A DNA stretch of 6,050 nucleotides, from positions 1-6,050 of the forward strand of contig JAGVHM010000034.1 of NCBI GenBank assembly GCA_020056545.1, in the 5' to 3' direction. The notes beneath the pieces were generated by a model. That model was not told the origin of the DNA. It worked only from the letters and a program-made list of their open reading frames with translations, and ran no database searches. Made by a program: the position numbers and the translations under genes. Below, in pieces: positions 1 to 6,050 of this stretch (the stretch's first letter is position 1; the number at the start of each line of letters is the position of its first letter). This DNA is from a bacterium (lineage in GTDB: Bacteria; Desulfobacterota; Deferrimicrobia; Deferrimicrobiales; Deferrimicrobiaceae).

Positions 1-154
1 CCTTGGTGGACATCGCCTGCCGGATGGCGTCGAACCCGACCCTTCTCGCGCCCTGCACGTCGACGGCCACGACGCGATAACTCTCGGCCGGCGCGCCGCC
101 CGCGAGCGCACCCGCCAGCAGCCACGCCGCCGCGACGAAAACCGCCGCCTTCAT
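1..154 (-). CDS. bamA: BamA-like outer-membrane assembly protein (3'-truncated by window edge)
   Basis: Only the first 51 residues are inside the window. They start at ATG 154-152 with a clear Sec signal peptide: Lys2, a hydrophobic core around residues 3-18, and an AxA site (GGAPA, cleavage likely after Ala23). There is no lipobox cysteine, so it is not a lipoprotein. The mature end YRVVAVDVQGARRVGFDAIRQAM (residues 26-48) fits the first strand and helix of a POTRA domain ('V..V.V.G..RV....I...'). BamA uses its POTRA domains to gather partner lipoproteins and substrates before inserting barrels in the outer membrane. Position directly after lolD is the usual place of bamA in Geobacter-like genomes and supports the name, but another Omp85/POTRA protein cannot be excluded from so short a piece. 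GGTGA, overlapping the lolD stop, lies 8 nt before the ATG and probably serves as ribosome binding site. This gene is too short in the window for a long-ORF search. Confidence 0.75.
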   Translation of the reverse strand, partial: MKAAVFVAAAWLLAGALAGGAPAESYRVVAVDVQGARRVGFDAIRQAMSTK

Positions 155-162
155 CCGAGGCG

Positions 163-835
<673 letters not shown>

Positions 836-843
<8 letters not shown>

Positions 844-2071
844 ACCTGATCGCCTCGGCCGGCTCTATGCGAGCGGCCTGTCTCGACGGGTACAAGGTCG
901 CCAAGAAGCATATCAGGACGGAGCTTCCGCTGACCAGCAGGATGTTCGCCGTGTCCAGCAGGACCGGAAGAGTTGAAATGTAGTAGACGTCGCTCGGAAG
1001 CCGGATGAACTCGTACCTGCGAAGCAGATCGCAGAGGATCACACCCAGCGCGGTGCCAAGGGTCGTCCCGGTCACGCCTATCAGCAGCCCTTCAAGCGCG
1101 AATACCCTGCGGATCGTCTTGCGCGTCGCGCCCATCGTCATGAGTACGGCGATGTCGCGGGTCTTCTCCATCACGACCATTATGAGGGTGCTTATTATAT
1201 TGAAAGCGGCGACCATCACTATGAGGGCCAGAATGACGAACATCACGACCTTCTCCAGCTTCAGCGCGGAGAACAGGTTCCGGTTGCTCTGCATCCAGTC
1301 CTTCGCCCAGTAGGGATACCCGAGGTCGGAACGGATCCGTGCGGCCGTCGCCCCGGCGGCGTAAATGTCTTTCACCTTCACTTCTATGCCCGTGCTCCTT
1401 CCTTCCATGCCGAGCATCCTGCCGGCCGTCTCGAGTGAAATATAGGCGAAGGTCGTATCGTACTCGTACATCCCGGATTCGAAGATCCCGACAACCTTGA
1501 AACGCAAGACGCGCGGAAAAGACCCCAGGGGCGTCATGTTTCCGCCGGGAACCAGTATTTCGACGACATCCCCGACGGTCACCCCGAGGTTTCCCGCCAG
1601 CTCCCTCCCCAGAATCGCTCCCGGGACGCCGGACGGAGACTCCCGGCCCAGCGCATCTATGCTCCCGACGCGTATATCGCGCGGAAGGCGCGTGACATCC
1701 CCGACCGTGGCCGGATCCACGCCGCGCAGGACCCCCCCGGACGAGTGCTTCCCCGAGGAGATCATCATATGCGAGATGATGTACGGACTCGTCCCTATGA
1801 CGCCTTGAACCCGCTTTATCCGTTCCGCCAGCGGATACGGGTCGGCGACGCTTCCGTCGAGGCTGGTCACGTGAACGTGGGCCGTCGCTCCCAGGATCCG
1901 GTCCTTCAGCTCCTTCTCGAACCCGCTCATCACGGAGAGGACGATGATCAGGGCCATCACGCCCACCGCCACCCCCGCGACCGAAATGATCGTGATGATG
2001 GAAATGAACGTCTGCTTCCGCTTGGCCATGAGGTATTTCATGGCGATGTAATATTCGACCGGAAGCTTCAA
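836..2071 (-). CDS. lolC: Lipoprotein-releasing system permease, LolC/LolE family
   Basis: Inner-membrane subunit of the LolCDE-type ABC machine that extracts mature lipoproteins and hands them to periplasmic LolA. It has 411 aa, typical of the family, with the FtsX/MacB layout: one N-terminal helix (about 21-48, after KRKQTFIS), a large periplasmic domain (about 50-270), then three helices (about 275-300, 325-350, 370-394). Visible signatures are WMQSNRNLFSALKLEK (259-274) before TM2, the ATPase-coupling segment EKTRDIAVLMTMGATRKTI (302-320), and the C-terminal LYPSRQAARIEPAEAIRYE (393-411). The segment PGGNMTPLGSFPR (175-187) sits where the LolA-binding Hook of LolC lies. The start is TTG at 2071-2069; it keeps the family-typical LPVEYYIAMKYL N-terminus, which the ATG at 2041 would cut off. 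Only one permease gene is present, so it may act as a homodimer (LolF-like) or pair with a LolE encoded elsewhere. It overlaps lolD by 8 nt. Stop TAG. Confidence 0.93.
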
Positions 2072-2078
2072 AACGGCG

Positions 2079-3566
2079 CTACCCCTCTTTCCGGAGCTGC
2101 GGGAACAGGATCACGTCGCGGATGGAGGGCGAGTCCGTGAACAGCATGACCAGCCGGTCTATCCCGATCCCCTCCCCGGCCGCGGGCGGCATGCCGTGCT
2201 CCAGCGCGCGAAGGAAATCCTCGTCCATCGCGTGCGCCTCCTCGTCCCCTCCCTCCCTCAGGCGAAGCTGTTCCTCGAACCGCTTCCTCTGATCCAGGGG
2301 ATCGTTCAGCTCGGAGAAGGCGTTCGCGATCTCCCGGCCCAGCACGATCAACTCGAACCGGTCGACGATGCCGGGCCGCAGGTCGTTCCTCCGCGCCAGC
2401 GGGGACACATCCATGGGGTACTCCGTAACGAACGCGGGCCCCCTGATTTTCCGTTCGGCCACCACCTCGAAGATCTCGACAAGGATCTTGCCGGGGCTCC
2501 AATCCTTTTTGACGGCGATGCCGACAGAGCCCGCCAGCTCGCGCAGATATTCCGCGTCCGCCAGGCGGTCCTGCGGCACGTCCCCGTACCGGGCGACCGC
2601 CGCCGACACGGTGATCCGCTCCCACGGCGGGGCGAAGTCGATCTTTTCCCCCTGGTAGGACAGCTCCGTGGTCCCGAACAGGGAGAGGGCAAGGCCGGAG
2701 ACCATCTCCTCGGTCAGCCTCATCAGGTCTTCATAGGTGGCGTACGCCTGGTAGAATTCGACCATCGTGAACTCCGGGTTGTGCTGCGTGGAGATCCCCT
2801 CGTTCCGGAAATTCCTGTTTATCTCGAAGACGCGCTCGAACCCCCCCACCAGGAGACGCTTAAGGTACAGCTCGGGCGCGATCCTCAGGTAAAGATCCAT
2901 GTCCAGGGCGTTGTGGCGCGTCACGAAAGGCCTTGCGGCCGCTCCCCCCGCCATGGGCTGCATCATCGGGGTTTCCACTTCGATGAAGTCCCGCTCCGAA
3001 AGGAATGAGCGGATCCATGCGATGATCTCCGCCCGCCGCCTGAACACCTCCCTCACTTTCTCGTTCACGATAAGGTCGACGTACCGCTGCCGGTACCGGG
3101 TTTCCACGTCCTGCAGCCCGTGCCACTTCTCGGGGAGCGGCCTTATCGCCTTCGAAAGGAGGCGGACCCGCTCCGCCTCGACCGTCAACTCCCCGGTCCG
3201 GGTGATGAAAAGGGTCCCCTCGCACCACGCGATGTCGCCGACCTCGGTGGTCTTGAGGAACAGGTCGTAAGCCTCGCTCCCCACCTTGTCCTTCCGGACG
3301 TATGCCTGCAGTTTCCCGGTCCGGTCGGCGATCACGACGAAAGCCGCCTTGCCGAACCCGCGGGAAGCGACGATCCGACCCGCGATGTCGACGCGGATCT
3401 TCTTCCCGGCCAGCTCGTCGCCGCTCAACCCTTCCGCCGCGCGGCATGCGGCGGCGGTGGTCCAGCCGACCTTCTGGTCGTTGGGGTAGGGGTTCCCTCC
3501 GCTGTTACGGATCTCCTCCCCCTTGCGGATCCTTTCGCGGATCAGGTCGTTCCAATCCTCTTTCAC
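2079..3566 (-). CDS. lysS: Lysyl-tRNA synthetase, class II
   Basis: Cytosolic enzyme that activates lysine with ATP and charges tRNA-Lys. With the GTG start at 3566-3564 the protein is 495 aa, the usual length. An N-terminal OB-fold anticodon-binding domain spans about residues 57-138 ([19 protein letters not shown] onward). The class II catalytic domain follows: motif 1 region about 178-200 (ending IEVETP), the family block [10 protein letters not shown] (207-216), motif 2 with FRNEGIST at 253-260 followed by [15 protein letters not shown], and motif 3 GIGIDRL at 466-472 ahead of [12 protein letters not shown]. The frame is open further upstream (to 3860), but that extension is low-complexity antisense-like sequence in the prfB region and is not LysS. 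The GTG has a strong GGAGG (3577-3573) with a 6-nt spacer. It overlaps the prfB stop in GTGA (4 nt), implying translational coupling. Stop TAG, 7 nt before the next gene. Confidence 0.97.
   Translation of the reverse strand: MKEDWNDLIRERIRKGEEIRNSGGNPYPNDQKVGWTTAAACRAAEGLSGDELAGKKIRVDIAGRIVASRGFGKAAFVVIADRTGKLQAYVRKDKVGSEAYDLFLKTTEVGDIAWCEGTLFITRTGELTVEAERVRLLSKAIRPLPEKWHGLQDVETRYRQRYVDLIVNEKVREVFRRRAEIIAWIRSFLSERDFIEVETPMMQPMAGGAAARPFVTRHNALDMDLYLRIAPELYLKRLLVGGFERVFEINRNFRNEGISTQHNPEFTMVEFYQAYATYEDLMRLTEEMVSGLALSLFGTTELSYQGEKIDFAPPWERITVSAAVARYGDVPQDRLADAEYLRELAGSVGIAVKKDWSPGKILVEIFEVVAERKIRGPAFVTEYPMDVSPLARRNDLRPGIVDRFELIVLGREIANAFSELNDPLDQRKRFEEQLRLREGGDEEAHAMDEDFLRALEHGMPPAAGEGIGIDRLVMLFTDSPSIRDVILFPQLRKEG
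2082..2088 (-). promoter_or_regulatory. lolC ribosome binding site (supports the TTG start)
   Basis: AGAGGGG on the minus strand, in the last codons of lysS, with a 10-nt spacer to TTG 2071-2069. The alternative ATG at 2041-2039 would delete ten residues that are conserved in this family, so the TTG is preferred. Confidence 0.6.
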
Positions 3567-4676
3567 GCTGCCCCTCCCTGCCCCCCGGCGAGCAGGAACC
3601 GCCGGATGAACTCCTTCAGGTCTCCGTCGAGGACGGCGTCCACGTTCCCCGTCTCGCAGCCGGTTCGATGGTCCTTCGCCATGCGGTACGGCGCAAGAAC
3701 GTACGAGCGGATCTGGGATCCCCAGGCGATGTCCTTCTTCGCCTTGTGCGCTTCGGTCGCCTTCTCGGCGCGCTGGCGCATCTCCAATTCGTAGAGCTTG
3801 GACCGCAGGATCTTCATCGCCATCGCCTTGTTCTTGTGCTGCGAACGCTCCTGCTGGCAAAGCACGGTGATGCCGGTGGGGTTATGCGTGATCCGGACGG
3901 CGGACTCGACCTTGTTCACGTGCTGCCCGCCGGCTCCGCCGGAACGCAGGGTGTCAACCCTGAGGTCGGATTCGTTGATCAGGATCTCCACCGTGTCGTC
4001 GATCTCGGGAGAGACGAAAACGGACGCGAAGGAGGTGTGCCTGCGCTTGTTGGCGTCGAACGGGGAGATCCTCACCAGCCGGTGGACCCCCATTTCCGCC
4101 TTCATGTAGCCGTACGGGTGATCGCCCTTGAGGAGAATCGTGGCGCTCTTGATGCCGGCCTCCTCCCCTTCCTGCCGTTCGAGCATCTCCATCTCGAACC
4201 CCGTCCTGTCGGCGAACCGCAGGTACATCCGGAGGAGCATCTCCGCCCAGTCCTGGGATTCGGTCCCCCCCGCGCCGGCATGTATCGTCAGGATGGCGTT
4301 CCGTTCGTCGTCATCTCCGGAGAGCATCCTGTCGAGCTCGATCTCGTCGAGTTCCCGGGCGACATCCCCGGCATGCAGTTCGATCTCGGGAAGCAGGGAG
4401 GCGTCTCCGGACTCGTCGTGCAGGTCGATGCAGGCGCGCAGGTCCCCAGTGGATTTCTCAAGGCCGGACCACTTGGAAAGCAACGTTTCGAGGGCCTTCC
4501 GCTCCTTGAGGAGAGCCTCCGCGCTTTCCGGGGAATCCCAGAACCCTTCCCTCGAAGCCGCGGTTTCAAGCTCCGCCAACCGGCTTTTCTTCACGTCTAC
4601 TTCAAAGATAGCCCCGGAGCGCCGTGCGGCGCGATTCAAGCGCGGCGAATTTTTCTTCCAGTTGTCCTGATCCCAT
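3563..4676 (-). CDS. prfB: Peptide chain release factor 2 (RF2), expressed by programmed +1 frameshift
   Basis: RF2 recognises UGA and UAA in the ribosomal A site and triggers peptidyl-tRNA hydrolysis. The gene is in two frames. The first 24 codons run from ATG 4676-4674 to CTT 4607-4605 (starting [10 protein letters not shown], ending ALRGYL) and meet TGA at 4604-4602. Skipping T4604 continues in the +1 frame as [13 protein letters not shown] to the stop at 3565-3563, giving 370 aa (E. coli RF2 is 365). In the joined protein the SPF anticodon-like tripeptide is at 204-206 ([11 protein letters not shown]) and the catalytic GGQ at 249-251 ([12 protein letters not shown]), matching E. coli positions within one residue. 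A GAGG Shine-Dalgarno sequence sits 5 nt before the ATG, inside lnt. An apparent start at 4699 ([10 protein letters not shown]) lies in the post-shift frame and is an artefact, because that frame happens to be open upstream. The gene ends in TGA overlapping the lysS GTG. Confidence 0.96.
3573..3577 (-). promoter_or_regulatory. lysS ribosome binding site (supports the GTG start)
   Basis: GGAGG within GGGAGGGG on the minus strand, 6 nt before GTG 3566-3564. It fixes the start of lysS at the stop-start overlap with prfB rather than at any in-frame upstream codon. Confidence 0.8.
4602..4619 (-). promoter_or_regulatory. prfB programmed +1 frameshift (recoding) site
   Basis: Read 5'->3' on the minus strand: CTC CGG GGC TAT CTT TGA, followed by A. 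The P-site CTT (4607-4605) can re-pair as TTT while the ribosome pauses at TGA (4604-4602); a +1 slip then continues GAA GTA GAC. This is the RF2 autoregulatory site: when RF2 is scarce the TGA is decoded slowly and the frameshift makes more RF2. The element fits the known E. coli layout (AGG GGG TAT CTT TGA C) codon for codon. Two differences are visible. The internal Shine-Dalgarno-like stimulator is CGGGGC rather than AGGGGG, and the base after the stop is A rather than C. The amino acids around it, RGYL then E-V-D-V-K-K, match the usual RF2 junction (RGYL-DYDxKK), which confirms the slip point. Confidence 0.95.
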
Positions 4677-6050
4677 ATACGCCTCGCAAAAGAATGCACA
4701 GAATGAAAAAAGTTATTATAGTACAGGATATTGCGAAGATTTCACCTGTTTTCGCATACAGCGTCTTTCCTTTTCCCGGGAAGATCTCGCCCACTACCAC
4801 GCCGGTGCGGAAAAGCCCCATGCTTGCGACCACTTCCCCCCGCTCGTCGATGAGAGCGCTTATACCTGCGTTCGCGGCCCGGGCCATCGGCCGGCGGAAC
4901 TCCACCGCGCGCATCCGGGCCATGGCAAGGTGCTGGCGCGGGGCCACGGTGTCCCCGAACCAGGAGTCGTTGGTCACGTTGACCAGCCACCCCGCTCCGG
5001 CGAGAACGCTATCGCGAATGATCCCGGGAAAGACCGCCTCGTAGCAGATAGAGGCGCCAACCTGGCCTCCGGCGACCGGAAAAAGCGCGGGCCCGGTGCC
5101 GGCGGAGAAGTCCTCGCCCCCTTCAGTGAGCTTCTTCACGAAGAAAAAGATCTGTTTCAGCGGGATGTATTCGCCGAATGGGACCAGGTGCCTCTTGTCG
5201 TAACGCCCCCCGAGGTTCCCCTGGCTGTCCAGTATGAACACGCTGTTGTAATATCGGCCGCCCTCGGAAGGGCTGAACCACGGAGCTCCGAATATCAGCG
5301 GAAGGCCGTTCTCCGACGCCATCCGTTCGACCTCCCGGCTCAACCCGGCCTCCCACCAGTAAAAGAACGGGGCCGCGGTTTCAGGCCACACGATCACCTG
5401 CGCGCCCCTTGACCTCGCCTCGCGGGACAAGGCCTCGTATATTTCCAGGGTTCGACGCTGATAGGCGGGGTCCCACTTCACGGACTGGTCGATCCCTCCC
5501 TGTGCGATCCCTACCCGTATCCCGCCTCCCGAAGGACGCCTCCCCCACTCGTCCAACCTGTAGGAGCCGTACGCAAGAAGGAAGACCGTTACGGCGACGA
5601 CGCCAGTCGCTTGCAGCACGGCCAGGCGCCGTTCTCCACGCAATATGGATTCCCCCGCAAGGTACAGGCAGACGTTCGCGGCGGACAGCATGAACCCCAG
5701 GCCGAAAACGCCCGCGAGGTCCGCCGCCTGCATGAGGACCGGGCTTCCTCCGAGGCTGTACCCGTACAGGACCCATGGAAGCCCCGAGAAGAGGACCGAC
5801 CGCGCGTACTCGAGGCCGATCCAGACCACGGGGAAGACCAGGAGTCCGCGGGGGCCGAACCGGCGGTTCAGGCGGAAGAGGAAAAACCCGGCGGCGGAAA
5901 AGTACAGGCCCATGTAAGCGGACGAGAGAAACGTCGCGGCGCAGCCCAGGGGCCACCCCAGCTTGCCTGGAACCGCGACGGTGTAGGCGATCCAGTAGAA
6001 CAGAAGAAGATTCGCCGCGGTGCCCGCCATGAACCCGCGTAGCGCCGCCC
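4636..6050 (-). CDS. lnt: Apolipoprotein N-acyltransferase Lnt (5'-partial)
   Basis: Inner-membrane enzyme that transfers an acyl chain from phospholipid to the free N-terminal cysteine amine of diacylated apolipoproteins, the last step of lipoprotein maturation. Numbering from the Met codon at 6030-6028, hydrophobic segments lie near residues 5-20, 27-53, 62-80, 97-127 and 138-156. A nitrilase-like periplasmic domain follows (about 170-415), then a C-terminal membrane helix (about 431-449) and a basic tail. The catalytic triad of the family is visible: Glu217 in IVWPETAAP, Lys279 in [13 protein letters not shown] and Cys329 in ASICYEAVF; the conserved loop Glu287 (VPFGEY) is also present. 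The spacing matches E. coli Lnt (E267, K335, C387). The frame stays open upstream of Met6030 to the window edge (codons for AALRGF), and the family normally has about two more N-terminal membrane helices. The true start is therefore outside the window and Met6030 is internal. The 3' end overlaps prfB by 41 nt. Stop codon TGA. Confidence 0.96.
   Translation of the reverse strand, partial: AALRGFMAGTAANLLLFYWIAYTVAVPGKLGWPLGCAATFLSSAYMGLYFSAAGFFLFRLNRRFGPRGLLVFPVVWIGLEYARSVLFSGLPWVLYGYSLGGSPVLMQAADLAGVFGLGFMLSAANVCLYLAGESILRGERRLAVLQATGVVAVTVFLLAYGSYRLDEWGRRPSGGGIRVGIAQGGIDQSVKWDPAYQRRTLEIYEALSREARSRGAQVIVWPETAAPFFYWWEAGLSREVERMASENGLPLIFGAPWFSPSEGGRYYNSVFILDSQGNLGGRYDKRHLVPFGEYIPLKQIFFFVKKLTEGGEDFSAGTGPALFPVAGGQVGASICYEAVFPGIIRDSVLAGAGWLVNVTNDSWFGDTVAPRQHLAMARMRAVEFRRPMARAANAGISALIDERGEVVASMGLFRTGVVVGEIFPGKGKTLYAKTGEIFAISCTIITFFILCILLRGVYGIRTTGRKIRRA
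4682..4685 (-). promoter_or_regulatory. prfB ribosome binding site (decides the start)
   Basis: GAGG on the minus strand, with a 5-nt spacer to ATG 4676-4674. It supports that ATG, rather than the out-of-frame upstream ATG at 4699, as the real prfB start. The site lies inside the last codons of lnt. Confidence 0.7.
4715..4720 (-). promoter_or_regulatory. Possible internal -10 element upstream of prfB
   Basis: A perfect TATAAT on the minus strand, in an unusually AT-rich patch (about 4690-4740) at the lnt 3' end, about 40 nt before the prfB ATG. The best -35-like hexamer I can find is GTGAAA at 4745-4740 (4 of 6 matches), but the spacing is 19 nt, longer than optimal. The patch also encodes the Ile/Phe-rich last membrane helix of Lnt, which could alone explain its AT content. 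A second chance TATAAT occurs in lolC (1199-1194) with no -35. Weak candidate for an internal promoter serving prfB-lysS and the genes downstream. Confidence 0.25.

Noticed and set aside
1194..1199. TATAAT on the minus strand inside lolC
   Set aside because: No -35-like hexamer at usable spacing (ATAGTG at 17 nt), and it lies in Asn-Ile-Ile codons of a conserved membrane helix with no gene start nearby.
3567..3860. In-frame N-terminal extension of lysS upstream of the GTG
   Set aside because: The extension is Arg/Gly/Pro-rich, lies in another frame of the conserved catalytic end of prfB, and LysS homology begins at the GTG, which has a strong ribosome binding site and gives a normal 495-aa protein.
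4602..4604. Premature stop or sequencing frameshift making prfB a pseudogene
   Set aside because: The context CTT TGA with a GGGG stimulator and the RGYL/EVDVKK junction is the well-known RF2 recoding site. All catalytic and recognition motifs downstream are intact.
4677..4699. ATG at 4699 as the start of prfB ([10 protein letters not shown]...)
   Set aside because: It is in the post-frameshift frame, gives no RF2-like N-terminus, and has no good ribosome binding site. The ATG at 4676 in the zero frame gives the expected leader ending RGYL before CTT TGA.
3302..5044. 580-codon open frame on the plus strand, antisense to lysS, prfB and lnt
   Set aside because: It lies wholly opposite three well-supported conserved genes, has Arg/Pro/Ser-rich low-complexity stretches and no recognisable domain. 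Long antisense frames are expected in GC-rich coding DNA with strong third-position GC bias.
6028..6030. ATG at 6030 as the true start of lnt
   Set aside because: The frame continues open to the window edge and Lnt proteins normally have additional membrane helices before this point, so it is an internal methionine.

Overview
The window is GC-rich and completely packed with genes on the minus strand. It reads as one stretch of a Gram-negative (diderm) chromosomal operon. In transcription order, from high to low coordinates, it holds lnt (5' end outside the window), prfB, lysS, a lolC/E-type permease gene, lolD, and the first 51 codons of a bamA-like gene that runs off the left edge. The gene order lnt-prfB-lysS-lolC-lolD-bamA resembles that of Desulfobacterota/Geobacter-type 'Deltaproteobacteria'. 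The protein sequences fit that group, but the phylum assignment is an inference from synteny and general sequence character, not from a search.

Layout: 6050-4636 lnt (apolipoprotein N-acyltransferase); 4676-3563 prfB (release factor 2, made by a programmed +1 frameshift at an in-frame TGA at 4604-4602); 3566-2079 lysS (lysyl-tRNA synthetase, GTG start); 2071-836 lolC-like (lipoprotein-releasing permease, TTG start); 843-163 lolD (its ATPase); 154-1 bamA-like (signal peptide and start of the first POTRA domain). Neighbouring genes overlap by 41 nt (lnt/prfB), 4 nt (prfB/lysS) and 8 nt (lolC/lolD), or are separated by only 7-8 nt. No intergenic space is long enough for a terminator or an independent gene. 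No RNA gene, mobile element, CRISPR array or other sign of horizontal transfer is visible.

Functionally, the genes combine two themes. One is envelope lipoprotein handling: Lnt adds the third acyl chain to lipoproteins in the inner membrane, LolCD extracts mature lipoproteins for transfer to the outer membrane, and BamA inserts outer-membrane beta-barrels with lipoprotein partners. The other is translation: RF2 terminates at UGA/UAA and LysS charges tRNA-Lys. The most informative feature is the RF2 autoregulatory frameshift site. A naive ORF call misses it and gives prfB a wrong N-terminus. I see no previously undescribed system here; this is a conserved housekeeping operon with some interesting local coding architecture.
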